NCBI RefSeq assembly: GCF_900100395.1
Contig: NZ_FNFB01000001.1
Span: 1-64,000, forward strand
Direction: 5' to 3'
From: Nonomuraea maritima
Lineage (GTDB): Bacteria > Actinomycetota > Actinomycetes > Streptosporangiales > Streptosporangiaceae
Length of the DNA stretch: 64,000 nt
The position numbers and the translations under genes are program-made. This document shows positions 44,308 to 52,547 of the stretch, one piece after another. Positions within the stretch are counted from its first letter, which is position 1, and each line of letters starts with the position of its first letter. The notes under the pieces were generated by a model. The model was not told the DNA's origin and did not search any database. It was given only the letters and a program-made list of their open reading frames with translations.

Positions 44308-45351
44308 ATGTCACACGGAGACGACCTCGACGAGCGCTTCAACGAGCTGATCTCACAGATGGACAAGGAGGAGCAGCGCACCATGCGGGCGGCGGCGAAA
44401 AGGGCCGCCGGCACCGCGCGGCCCGAACGATTACCGGCGTACGTGCCGGAGCGGCGGCCCGCGCGCCGCAACACGCGGGGGCGGCTCGTGCTGGGCGCCG
44501 TCGCGGCGCTGATCGTGGCCGGGGGCGTGATCGTCACCCACCGCCCCGAGGTGCTGGCGCCGGGTGCCGCGGCGCTGTCGGGGGCCGTACCCGAGGAGAC
44601 CACGCCGGTGGTCGTGGAACCGCCGGAGGAGCTGGTCACGGGCGATCTCCGTACGAACCAGGGCGATCCCTTCGCCGGGTCGCAGGCCGAGAAGTGGGCC
44701 GCCGGGATCGACGGGTTCGTCATGCCGAAGGCGAAGGCGATGGGCGGGCTGTCGAAGAAGGACGTCGCCAAGGGGCTGGAGCGGACCCGCGACCTGCTGG
44801 CCGCCGCGCACCTCGACAGGAAGACGCTGCTCGGCGGCACCCCGGACGCCTTCGCCCGGTTGCTGGACCGCGCGCAGCGCGGATGGTTCCGCGACGGGCT
44901 CGACGACAAGGAGAGGTCCACCCGGACGACGGTCACCAGCTTCGCGCCCAAGACGGCCGAACTCGCCACCGACGTCATCAAGGTGCGCGGCAGGACCACG
45001 CTCGGCACGTTCGAGGAGGACGGCCTGCGGGGGGTGCAGGCGAAGCTGAACTACCTGGTCGTGTACGCGGTGCAGCGTCCCGGCCAGCCTGCCACCGTGG
45101 AACGGATCGTCATCCACTTCACCGGCGCGACGCGCCTGCAACGCCTCGACGGCAGGCTCGCCGTCTGGGTGACCGACTGGGGCGCGAGCGCGACGCCCGC
45201 CCGCTGCGACGTGGTGGACGGCTTCGTCCACCCTTTCTACGACGACTCACCACCGGACAAGGTAGACACTTCCGGGCCGCCCACGGACCCCTACGACCTG
45301 GACGACGAACCGGCTCATGACGGCTCCTGCGAGGCGTCGCAGGGCACCTGA
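44308..45351 (+). CDS. membrane-anchored protein of unknown function
   Basis: A 347-residue protein. The first 60 residues are cytosolic and charged (DERFNELISQMDKEEQR), followed by a single transmembrane helix (about 63-82) and an extracellular domain with beta-rich segments ending in an acidic tail. It does not match a family I recognise. The start is uncertain: ATG 44299 is also possible. It lies directly before the glnA1 regulatory region. Confidence 0.68.
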   Translation: MSHGDDLDERFNELISQMDKEEQRTMRAAAKRAAGTARPERLPAYVPERRPARRNTRGRLVLGAVAALIVAGGVIVTHRPEVLAPGAAALSGAVPEETTPVVVEPPEELVTGDLRTNQGDPFAGSQAEKWAAGIDGFVMPKAKAMGGLSKKDVAKGLERTRDLLAAAHLDRKTLLGGTPDAFARLLDRAQRGWFRDGLDDKERSTRTTVTSFAPKTAELATDVIKVRGRTTLGTFEEDGLRGVQAKLNYLVVYAVQRPGQPATVERIVIHFTGATRLQRLDGRLAVWVTDWGASATPARCDVVDGFVHPFYDDSPPDKVDTSGPPTDPYDLDDEPAHDGSCEASQGT

Positions 45352-45356
45352 CCTGC

Positions 45357-45394
45357 GTAACACATGCGAAACAATCGAGACACCATATGGAAAC
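45357..45394 (+). promoter_or_regulatory. GlnR box upstream of glnA1
   Basis: Four elements in exact 6-bp spacing match the actinomycete GlnR consensus gTnAC-n6-GaAAC-n6-GtnAC-n6-GaAAC: GTAAC (45357-45361), GAAAC (45368-45372), GACAC (45379-45383) and GAAAC (45390-45394). Only the third departs from consensus. A -10-like TAGCGT follows at 45405. The centre is about 41 bp before the inferred transcription start, a typical activator position. Confidence 0.88.
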
Positions 45395-45404
45395 GGCCCC
45401 GTCC

Positions 45405-45437
45405 TAGCGTCGCAATGATGACCAGTACCCAGGGAGG
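45405..45437 (+). promoter_or_regulatory. glnA1 -10 and ribosome site
   Basis: TAGCGT (45405-45410) is a candidate -10 element, and AGGGAGG (45431-45437) lies 7 bases before GTG 45445. No good -35 is visible, as expected if GlnR activates. Confidence 0.6.
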
Positions 45438-45444
45438 TTCGAGA

Positions 45445-46869
45445 GTGTTCAACTCCGCCGACGACGTCCTGAAGTTCATCAGCGACGAAGGGGTGCAGTT
45501 CGTCGATGTCAGGTTCACCGACCTGCCTGGTACGACGCATCACTTCACTTTCCCGGTAGAGAATTTCGGGGCCGGCGTCTTCACTGACGGACTCATGTTC
45601 GACGGCTCCTCGATCCGCGGTTTCCAGCAGATCCACGAGTCGGACATGCTCCTGCTGCCCGACGCGTCGAGCGCGGTGATCGACCCGTTCCGGCAGCACA
45701 AGACGCTCAACATCAACTTCTTCGTGCACGACCCGCTGACCGGTGAGGCCTACAGCCGCGACCCTCGTAACGTCGCGCGCAAGGCCGAGGAGTACCTCAA
45801 GGGCACGGGTATCGCCGACACCGTCTACTTCGGCCCCGAGGCCGAGTTCTACATCTTCGACGACGTCCGCTTCGAGACGCGCCAGAACGCCGGCTACTAC
45901 TACATCGACTCCGTCGAGGGCGCCTGGAACACCGGCAAGGCCGACGAGGGCGGCAACCTCGGCTACAAGCCGCGCTACAAGGGCGGCTACTTCCCGGTGC
46001 CGCCGATGGACCACTTCACCGACCTGCGTTCGGAGATGGTGCGCTACCTCATCGAGTGCGGCATCGAGGTCGAGATGCAGCACCACGAGGTCGGCACCGC
46101 CGGTCAGGCCGAGATCGACTTCAAGTTCGGCACGCTGCTCCGCACGGCCGACAACCTGATGCTGTACAAGTACATCATCAAGAACACCGCCATGGAGAAC
46201 GGCCGTACGGTCACGTTCATGCCGAAGCCGCTCTTCGGCGACAACGGCTCCGGGATGCACTGCCACCAGTCGCTGTGGAAGGACGGCTCGCCGCTCTTCT
46301 ACGACGAGGTCGGCTACGCGGGTCTGTCCGACACCGCCCGCTACTACATCGGCGGCCTGCTCAAGCACGCCCCGTCGCTGCTGGCCTTCACCAACCCGAC
46401 GGTCAACTCCTACCACCGTCTGGTGCCCGGCTACGAGGCCCCGGTCAACCTGGTCTACTCCCAGCGCAACCGCTCGGCCTGCGTCCGCATCCCGATCACG
46501 GGGTCCAACCCGAAGGCCAAGCGCATCGAGTTCCGGGTGCCCGACCCGTCGTGCAACCCGTACTTCGCGTTCTCGGCGATGCTGATGGCGGGCGTCGACG
46601 GCATCCGCAACAAGATCGAGCCGCCGGAGCCGGTCGACAAGGACCTCTACGAGCTTCCGCCCGAGGAGGCCCGCAACATCCCGCAGGTGCCCGGCTCGCT
46701 GCCCGAGGTGCTCGACGCGCTCGAGGCCGACCACGACTACCTGCTCGAGGGCGGCGTCTTCACGCCCGACCTCATCGAGACCTGGGTGGCGTACAAGCGT
46801 GAGAACGAGGTCGACCCGATCCGCCTGCGCCCGCACCCGCACGAGTTCGAGCTGTACTACGACGTGTGA
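45445..46869 (+). CDS. glnA: glutamine synthetase type I (GSI-beta) GlnA1
   Basis: Main ammonium-assimilating enzyme, 474 residues. GTG 45445 follows AGGGAGG; an ATG at 45364 falls inside the GlnR box and is rejected. Key blocks: FDGSSIRGF, the metal site [18 protein letters not shown], the ATP-site [13 protein letters not shown], and the adenylylation Tyr in [10 protein letters not shown] near residue 400. That Tyr and the glnE gene 6 kb away indicate regulation by GlnE as well as by GlnR. Confidence 0.97.
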   Translation: MFNSADDVLKFISDEGVQFVDVRFTDLPGTTHHFTFPVENFGAGVFTDGLMFDGSSIRGFQQIHESDMLLLPDASSAVIDPFRQHKTLNINFFVHDPLTGEAYSRDPRNVARKAEEYLKGTGIADTVYFGPEAEFYIFDDVRFETRQNAGYYYIDSVEGAWNTGKADEGGNLGYKPRYKGGYFPVPPMDHFTDLRSEMVRYLIECGIEVEMQHHEVGTAGQAEIDFKFGTLLRTADNLMLYKYIIKNTAMENGRTVTFMPKPLFGDNGSGMHCHQSLWKDGSPLFYDEVGYAGLSDTARYYIGGLLKHAPSLLAFTNPTVNSYHRLVPGYEAPVNLVYSQRNRSACVRIPITGSNPKAKRIEFRVPDPSCNPYFAFSAMLMAGVDGIRNKIEPPEPVDKDLYELPPEEARNIPQVPGSLPEVLDALEADHDYLLEGGVFTPDLIETWVAYKRENEVDPIRLRPHPHEFELYYDV

Positions 46870-46881
46870 TCGGTTTGACGT

Positions 46882-46980
46882 CAGCGCCTGAGGGATCAGG
46901 AGCGACGCGAGGTAGTGCCGCAAGTCGTGGAATCGGAAGCCCGTGGCAAGGCCCTGTACCTTGCCACGGGCTTTTCGCAT
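46882..46980 (-). pseudogene. tyrosine-recombinase (integrase) remnant
   Basis: A stretch on the minus strand reads FRFHDLRHYLASLLI, the HxxR box of phage-type tyrosine recombinases, preceded by a plausible RKARGKVQG segment. It is cut off on both sides: the next motifs (the distal HxxR context and catalytic Tyr) are missing. It lies just past glnA1 and overlaps the terminator hairpin. Most likely a scar of a lost integrated element. Confidence 0.55.
46937..46976 (+). terminator. glnA1 terminator
   Basis: A 15-bp stem (46937-46951 with 46959-46973), 7-nt loop and a run of four T at 46972-46975. It lies inside the integrase remnant. Confidence 0.88.
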
Positions 46981-47158
46981 TGCTCGTTCGAGCTTCCATG
47001 GGCGACCTGGGCACCATCGTCATCCGTGAACAGCGTGTCGTTCACCGGCGGTGAGGTCTGGTTCGAAGGGACGTCGTGCACCGGCTCGAAGGGGCCGGAA
47101 CTGCGTTCGGCGAGACCGTTACTCCAGTTCAGCTCCAGGACTTCACCAGGGACGATGA
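46977..47158. other. stretch without a recognisable gene
   Basis: Between the glnA1 terminator and the OmpA-like gene. The minus strand has an open frame here (for example VIIVPGEVLELNWSNGL), but no family match, start or ribosome site; it may be more of the lost mobile element. Confidence 0.4.
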
Positions 47159-47713
47159 TCACTCCTTGACGCTGAACACGATCTCCACGCGGCGGTTCCT
47201 CGCCCTGTTCGCGTCGATGGGCTTGGCGTCGATGATGTTGGGCAGTTTCGGCTTGGCCTCGCCGTACCCCTTGGCCTCGAACGTCACCGGCTGCCCTGAC
47301 AATGCTTCTCGCAGCGCCTGCTGTACGGCCCGCGCGCGGCGCAGCGACAGTTGGAGGTTGTAGTCGTCGGCCCCCTGGTCGTCGGTGTGCCCGTTGATCC
47401 TGATCGGGCCGCCCGTCCACTCCGCCGTGACCTTCTCGGCGACGGTGCGCAGGCGGTGTTTCGCCTTGGCCGTCAGGGTGTACTTGTCCAAGGCGAAGAG
47501 CACGTCGCTGGTGAGCGCGACGGTGACCGTCTGGCCCTGCTTGGACTCGCTCTGGCTGCCGTCCATCGACTCGACCTCGCCCACCAGGCCCTCAACAGGC
47601 GCGATGAGGCTCTCGACCGGACCGGGCTGGGGTTCGGCCCAGGCAGGCGTCGCGGCGAGCAGGAGCGCGGTGAAGGCCGCCGCGGCGGCCAGCCTCTCAG
47701 GTGATCGGGACAT
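47159..47713 (-). CDS. secreted OmpA/MotB-domain protein
   Basis: A 184-residue exported protein. Signal peptide (ALLLAATPAWA, cleavage near residue 26), then a coiled linker and a C-terminal OmpA-like peptidoglycan-binding domain with the INGHTDDQGADDYNLQLSLRRARAV motif and a NRARNRRVEIVF end. Predicted to bind the cell wall from outside the membrane. Its start lies inside the 3' end of a truncated upstream gene, so the original promoter is probably gone. Confidence 0.88.
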   Translation of the reverse strand: MSRSPERLAAAAAFTALLLAATPAWAEPQPGPVESLIAPVEGLVGEVESMDGSQSESKQGQTVTVALTSDVLFALDKYTLTAKAKHRLRTVAEKVTAEWTGGPIRINGHTDDQGADDYNLQLSLRRARAVQQALREALSGQPVTFEAKGYGEAKPKLPNIIDAKPIDANRARNRRVEIVFSVKE

Positions 47714-47848
47714 CGGTCAGCCCGCCGAGCTCGCCCAGACTGACGTTGATCGTGGTGATCTCCGGCGGCGGCGCAGCGAACATCGCCTGGAACGGCCGGG
47801 CCTCGCCGGTTCGTACCGTGGGAGCGCAGGTCCGCGGCCGGCACCTGT
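47697..47848 (-). pseudogene. 3' remnant of a secreted-protein gene
   Basis: About 50 residues end in ARPFQAMFAAPPPEITTINV, continuing to LTDVPIT and a TGA at 47697-47699 that overlaps the OmpA-like start. Such proteins are found upstream of OmpA-domain genes in actinomycetes. The 5' part is missing and the sequence runs into the head-less LLM remnant. No start is available. Confidence 0.5.
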
Positions 47849-48452
47849 GCCGGCATGTTGCCGGCGCCGTTCCCGTCGCTGGTGGCGGCGGCCGAGGTGC
47901 CCGGGATCGGACTGGGGACGTACGTGCTCAACGCCGGGATCCGGCATCCCGCCTACCTCGCCCGTGACGTGGCCGACATCTGGCGGCTCACCGACGGCCG
48001 GCTGGAGCTGGGGCTGGGCGCCGGTTACGTGCCCGCGGAGTTCGAGGCGGCGGGCCTGGCGTTCGGCACGCCGGGATCGCGGCTGCGCAGGCTCGAAGAG
48101 GTGGCCACCGAGCTGCGGGAACTGCTGGCCGCCCAGCCCGACGAGCCGCGACCACCGATCCTGCTGGCCGGTGCGGGCCACCGCATGATGTCGATGGCGG
48201 CCCGTACTGAACCTCTTCGTGGCCGGCGTCGGCGCCGAGGTGGCCGACATCGACCTGTCGATGCCCAGCACCGCCATGGGCGTGCCGCCCGAGACGCCGG
48301 CGGAACTGTCCAGCGTCCTGGTCGGCTCGCCGCGGCAGATCGCCGACACCCTGCTGCGCTACCGGGAGGAGTACGGCATCAGCTACATCAGCGTCATGGA
48401 AGATCACATGAGGACGTTCACCGAGGTCATTCCGCTGCTGCGGCAACCGTGA
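47828..48452 (+). pseudogene. truncated LLM-class flavin/F420-dependent oxidoreductase
   Basis: Two pieces of one luciferase-like monooxygenase family protein are visible. The first starts around 47855 with PFPSLVAAAEVPGIGLGTYV, has GRLELGLGAGYV and ends near 48200. The second, in another frame from about 48205, reads LNLFVAGVGAEVADID and ends with GISYISVMEDHMRTF at TGA 48450-48452. The N-terminal strand, about 40 residues, and an internal stretch of roughly 70 residues are missing. It cannot be a functional enzyme. Confidence 0.75.
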
Positions 48453-48650
48453 CCTTCATCTCGGGCGCGGCGGACGGCAGCGCCGCGCCTGGATCCGGCG
48501 GGCCCGCGTCCCTGGTGTTCTTACGCGGGTTGTCCGTGGCCGTTCGCCTGGCGTGTCAGGTATCAAACCGAGACCGGGAACGGTCCATAACGGCGTACGA
48601 CCGCTCGTACGATCACTGGGCATCATCCGCCCACCCCCCGGAGCGTCCCC
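48453..48650 (+). other. intergenic region before the LTD gene
   Basis: Contains no convincing gene. It includes a stretch of mixed composition around 48560-48600 that could hold the promoter of the secreted LTD protein, but no clear -35/-10 pair is visible. Confidence 0.3.
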
Positions 48651-49121
48651 GTGCGTACCCGAGCTCTGCTGACGGCTGCCGTCATGGCGGCCGGCCTGGC
48701 CGTCGTCGTCCAGCCCGCCCACGCGGCGGCTTCCCCCGTCCAGATCACGAAGATCTACTACGACTCCCCCGGCTCGCCGGACAACGGGAGGAACGCCAGC
48801 CTGAACGGCGAGTACGCGGTGATCAAGAACACCGGCAAGAAGGCCGTGAACCTCAACGGCTGGACCCTGCGCGACGCGACCAAGCGGTCGGATCACATCT
48901 ACCGCTTCGGCACGTTCACCCTCAAGGCCGGGAAGACGGTCACCGTACGCACCGGCAAGGGCAGGAACACCGCCACCACGCGCTACTGGGGCAGGAGCGG
49001 CGGGACCCTCGCCTACATCTGGAACCAGACCTCCGACACCGCCTACCTGCGCGACGCCTCCGGCAAGGCGGCCGACTCCTGCTCGTACAACTCCTCCAAG
49101 CAGCCCTACAAGAACTGCTGA
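48651..49121 (+). CDS. secreted lamin-tail-domain protein
   Basis: A 156-residue exported protein: signal peptide (VMAAGLAVVVQPAHA, about 1-26) and a lamin-tail (LTD) domain with KIYYDSPGSPDNGRNASLNGE, EYAVIKNTGKKAVNLNGWTL and a C-terminal disulfide-like pair (Cys in SCSY and the last Cys). GTG start. LTD domains occur on extracellular bacterial proteins and often act as binding modules. Stand-alone; function unknown. Confidence 0.86.
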   Translation: MRTRALLTAAVMAAGLAVVVQPAHAAASPVQITKIYYDSPGSPDNGRNASLNGEYAVIKNTGKKAVNLNGWTLRDATKRSDHIYRFGTFTLKAGKTVTVRTGKGRNTATTRYWGRSGGTLAYIWNQTSDTAYLRDASGKAADSCSYNSSKQPYKNC

Positions 49122-49128
49122 CCCCGTA

Positions 49129-49153
49129 GGCCCGGCCCGCGACGGGCCGGGCC
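49129..49153. terminator. bidirectional GC hairpin
   Basis: An 11-bp stem (49129-49139 with 49143-49153) with a 3-nt loop between convergent genes. Confidence 0.8.
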
Positions 49154-49163
49154 GTTCACGAGA

Positions 49164-50525
49164 TCACGCCGTGGCGGGGCGCCGCGATCGGCGGAACCCG
49201 GCGGCGAGGTAGGCGGCGCAGGTCGCCGCTGTGACGGCAGCCGCCACGAGGAGCGGGCGGGGGCCCGCCACGAAGCCTCCGAGTACGGCCACGCCGAGGG
49301 TCGCGCCCATCTGGCGGGCGGCGTTCAGCACGCCTCCGGCGGTGCCCGCCGTCCCGGCCGGGGCGTTGGCGACGGTCCCGGCCATCAGGGCGGGGAAGCA
49401 GAGCGACAGGCCGCACCCGATCACGACCAGCCAGCCCAGGAGCAGGCCGTCGGCCCGCGCGGCCCCTGCCAGGCCGCCCGCGAGCAGCGCGAGACCGGCG
49501 AGGATCGGCAGGCGGGCGCCATGGCGGGCCACGATACGTCCGGTGAGCACCGGGTTCACGACCATGGGGACGGTGAGGGGAAGGAACGCCAGGCCCGTCT
49601 CCATGGGGGTCAGGTGACGGCCGTCCTGGAGGAGCAGGGTCAGCACGAACAGGGCACCGGAGAAGGCGAAGTTGGCCGCGGCGCCGGCCAGCAGTTCGGG
49701 CCAGGCGGCGGCGACCAGCCCCCGAGGAACCGCCGAACCACCGACCCGTACCCGCGCCCGCACCATGACAGCGCCCCCGTCGCGGGAGGAAGGTGCGGCG
49801 GTCCCGTCGTCGGCCGCGGCGGGAGTGGGTGTGGCTCCGGTGCGGTGGTGGGTGATGAGGAGTGCGGCGAGGGCCACCAGGCAGAGCGCTCCCGCGATGA
49901 GGGAGGAGTCGGTCAGGGCTTCGGCGAGTAGACCGAGGAAGGCGCAGGTCAGTGCCTGGGCGTGCCAGGCGATCGGACGGGTGCCGCGTGGCGAGCGGAT
50001 GCCGCGTACCGCGAGAAGGCTGACGAGGGCGAGCGGCGGGTTGAGCAGGAAGACGGCGCGCCAGCCGTACAGGTCGACCAGAAGACCGCCGACGAGCGGG
50101 CCCGCCGCCAGGGCCGCACCGGTGATCGCCGCCCACACACCCGTCGCCCGCGCCCGCGCGGCGGCGGACGGGTACAGCTCGCCGAGCAACCCGAGCGAGC
50201 CGCCCAGGCACAGGGCACCGGCCACACCGAGCAGAGCCCGCAGCACGACCAGCGCCCCGAGGTCGGGCGCCGCCGCGCTGAGCAGCGACAGCACCCCGAA
50301 CGCCGCGACCCCGGCGCGGAACACCCGGGCCGCCCCGTGCCGGTCGGCCACCGCTCCCCCGACGAGGAGCGAGGCGGCGAAGGCGACCGTGTACGCGTTG
50401 ACCGCCCACTGCTGGCCCGCCACGGACCCGCCGAGCGAGGCCCGCAGGTCCGGGAGCGCGATCGTCAGCACGGTCGTGTCCAGGAGCACCAGGAAGTAGG
50501 CGAGGGAGAATCCGGCTAGCTTCAT
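49164..50525 (-). CDS. MFS efflux transporter (DHA2-like)
   Basis: A 453-residue permease with about 14 predicted helices. It carries the VLLDTTVLTIALPDL block and an NAYTVAFAASLLVGG helix, the ADRHGAARVF loop motif and a LNAARQMGATLG C-terminal signature of drug-efflux MFS proteins. ATG 50525 is chosen over TTG 50534. It is divergent from a LysR regulator, the usual arrangement for a regulated exporter. Substrate unknown. Confidence 0.9.
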   Translation of the reverse strand: MKLAGFSLAYFLVLLDTTVLTIALPDLRASLGGSVAGQQWAVNAYTVAFAASLLVGGAVADRHGAARVFRAGVAAFGVLSLLSAAAPDLGALVVLRALLGVAGALCLGGSLGLLGELYPSAAARARATGVWAAITGAALAAGPLVGGLLVDLYGWRAVFLLNPPLALVSLLAVRGIRSPRGTRPIAWHAQALTCAFLGLLAEALTDSSLIAGALCLVALAALLITHHRTGATPTPAAADDGTAAPSSRDGGAVMVRARVRVGGSAVPRGLVAAAWPELLAGAAANFAFSGALFVLTLLLQDGRHLTPMETGLAFLPLTVPMVVNPVLTGRIVARHGARLPILAGLALLAGGLAGAARADGLLLGWLVVIGCGLSLCFPALMAGTVANAPAGTAGTAGGVLNAARQMGATLGVAVLGGFVAGPRPLLVAAAVTAATCAAYLAAGFRRSRRPATA

Positions 50526-50582
50526 GGACCCCAAGCCTGCGCGGACGTCACCGAAGCCTCAACAGGCACACCCATAGGGGGC

Positions 50583-50594
50583 GTTCGTCCGAAC
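50583..50594. promoter_or_regulatory. candidate LysR binding site
   Basis: A perfect 12-bp inverted repeat (GTTCG TC CGAAC) in the 72-bp divergent region, 3 bp before the lysR start. Confidence 0.45.
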
Positions 50595-50597
50595 CGT

Positions 50598-51467
50598 ATG
50601 CTGATCCGCGTGGAATTGCGTCATCTGCAGGTGTTCGTAGCGGTCGCCCGGGTCGGCACCGTGACCGGGGCCGCGAACGCGCTGGACCTCGCCCCCGCCT
50701 CCGTCTCGGAACAGGTCCGGCGGCTGGAGGACGGCCTCGGCGTGCTGCTGTTCGACCGCACGCCCAGGGGGATGCGCCTGACCCCGCCGGGCAACGCGCT
50801 GTACGAGCGGGCCCAGGGGCTGCTCGACCACGCCGACGAGGTCCGCAGGGCCGTCACCGGGCAGCGGCGGCACGTCACCCTGGGCGCGCTGGAGATGCTG
50901 GCCGCCACCCGGCTGCCCGCCGTCGTCCGCCGCCTCGCCGCCCGCCACCCCGACCTCGACGTGGACGTCCGCACGCTGAACCGCGGGGAACTGCTGGCCG
51001 CGGTCGCCGGCGGCGAGCTGGACGCGGCGCTGCTGCTGGACGCCGGGCCCAGGATCGGCACGCTGGGGTTCCACACGCCCGCCGATCTCGACTTCCTCGA
51101 CGTGGGCGAGGTCGCGCTGCGGCTGGTCGCGGCCCCGGGCGCCGACGCGCGCACGCTGCTGGTCTCGCCGCAGGGCTGCTCGATCCGGATGGCCGCGGAC
51201 CGGATGTTCGCGGCGGAGGTGCCGCGCCGCGAACTGTCCAGCATCTGGACCGCCAGGGAGTGGATCCGGCAGGGCCTCGGCCGGTCGCTGCTGCCCGACT
51301 TCGCGGTGGACGCCGACCTCGCCGCGGGCGTCCTCGTACCCGTCTCCCCCGCTCAGGACGAGGCCCGCGACGGCGCGGACGCTCCGCTCACGCTCGCGTT
51401 GCGGCTGGTCTGGCTCCCCGACCGCGAGACCGCGCTGCGGGACGTCCTGTACGCCATGAGCGCCTGA
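50598..51467 (+). CDS. LysR-family regulator
   Basis: A 289-residue LysR protein: N-terminal winged helix (LRHLQVFVAVARVGTVTGAA, APASVSEQVRRLEDGLG, LLFDRTPRGMRLTPPG) and a periplasmic-binding-like effector domain. ATG 50598 or GTG 50610 may be used. It is divergent from the MFS gene and is presumably its activator or repressor. Confidence 0.92.
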   Translation: MLIRVELRHLQVFVAVARVGTVTGAANALDLAPASVSEQVRRLEDGLGVLLFDRTPRGMRLTPPGNALYERAQGLLDHADEVRRAVTGQRRHVTLGALEMLAATRLPAVVRRLAARHPDLDVDVRTLNRGELLAAVAGGELDAALLLDAGPRIGTLGFHTPADLDFLDVGEVALRLVAAPGADARTLLVSPQGCSIRMAADRMFAAEVPRRELSSIWTAREWIRQGLGRSLLPDFAVDADLAAGVLVPVSPAQDEARDGADAPLTLALRLVWLPDRETALRDVLYAMSA

Positions 51468-51471
51468 CGCC

Positions 51472-52503
51472 TCAGCGCTTCGCCTTGATGCCGGTGATGC
51501 GGCGCAGCACGTCCCACCAGAACGGCGCGCCGAACAGCAGCGCCACGTACGTCAGCAGGAATCCGGGCCAGTGGGCCGGCGTGGTGACCCGGTCCCACCA
51601 CCTGCCGCCGTTCCAGTGGACGCTCGGCGCGCCCTGGTCCGGGATCGACAGGCTGACCAGCGCCTGGTCCAGCATCCCGACCAGCGCCGGCTGGCTGAGC
51701 GTCTCGGTGACGCAGGCCACCGGCTCCTGGCCCGCGCACCGCGCCCGCAGCTCGGCGTACGCCTCGGGACCGGCCTCGGCCACCGCCGTCACCGAGGCCC
51801 GGTAGGCGTTGTCGCGCAGCAGCGTCTTGGCGTACTCCAGGCCGTCCATGGAGAACAGCAGCGTCACCACGACGCCGAGCACGGCGACGACCCACGTGAC
51901 GTAGCGCTTGTAGAGCGTGGACAGGCGCTGCATCTCCCCGTCGAACCAGGTCTCGACGCCCTTCGTGAAGCGGTCGAGGTCGCGCTGCGCCGACTCCCAG
52001 ACGCCCTTGAGCGGGCCGTACAGGGGGCTGTCGATCTGCCGCAGCCGGGTCAGGAAGTCGTCGACGTCGCCGCCGGCCGTGACCAGCTCCATCACCGCGA
52101 CGGCGAACCGCGCGGGAGGGATGTCGGAGATGCTGGTACGTCCCCGTTTGCCGTGGTCGATCTCGCGGACGCGTTCGTACAGGAGATTGATCATCGAGTC
52201 GCCGGCCCGCTCCCCCGGGTCGGGGACCGCGGACGGCTGAGCCGGCGCGGGCCGGTCGCTGTGTCTCGGACGGGGGTCGCGCAGGAACGGCAGCACCCGG
52301 AAGACGTCGAGCACCCCGGCGGGCAGCCACGCTCCCGTCCTGTCGTCCGCGCCGTCGAGGGTGTCGCGCAGATAGGCCCACAGGAACTTGCTGCGGATCG
52401 ACAGCAGCCGGACGAACGCCTCGTTGAGCCCGCTCACCAGCAGCGACAGCAGCAGGAACGTGACGGCAAGGCCGAGCGCGAGATCCACGTACACGGATAA
52501 CAC
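51472..52503 (-). CDS. conserved membrane protein of unknown function
   Basis: A membrane protein of about 343 residues. It has an N-terminal helix (DLALGLAVTFLLLSLLVSG), a long cytosolic part with a helical GPLKGVWESAQRDLDRF region, a helix near 205-225 (VTWVVAVLGVVVTLLFSM) and a C-terminal helix (GFLLTYVALLFGAPFWWD). Starts at GTG 52503, 52494 or 52518 are all possible. The family is conserved in actinomycetes but unnamed. It lies downstream of glnE, separated by a 44-bp gap. Confidence 0.65.
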   Translation of the reverse strand: MLSVYVDLALGLAVTFLLLSLLVSGLNEAFVRLLSIRSKFLWAYLRDTLDGADDRTGAWLPAGVLDVFRVLPFLRDPRPRHSDRPAPAQPSAVPDPGERAGDSMINLLYERVREIDHGKRGRTSISDIPPARFAVAVMELVTAGGDVDDFLTRLRQIDSPLYGPLKGVWESAQRDLDRFTKGVETWFDGEMQRLSTLYKRYVTWVVAVLGVVVTLLFSMDGLEYAKTLLRDNAYRASVTAVAEAGPEAYAELRARCAGQEPVACVTETLSQPALVGMLDQALVSLSIPDQGAPSVHWNGGRWWDRVTTPAHWPGFLLTYVALLFGAPFWWDVLRRITGIKAKR

Positions 52504-52547
52504 CGCGCATTCATACACCCACGCGGCGTGTCCCCGCAATGCTCCCG

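Noticed and set aside
45364..45444. Upstream ATG start for glnA1
   Set aside because: Lies inside the GlnR box and before the -10 element; the GTG after AGGGAGG fits both the promoter and the family N-terminus.
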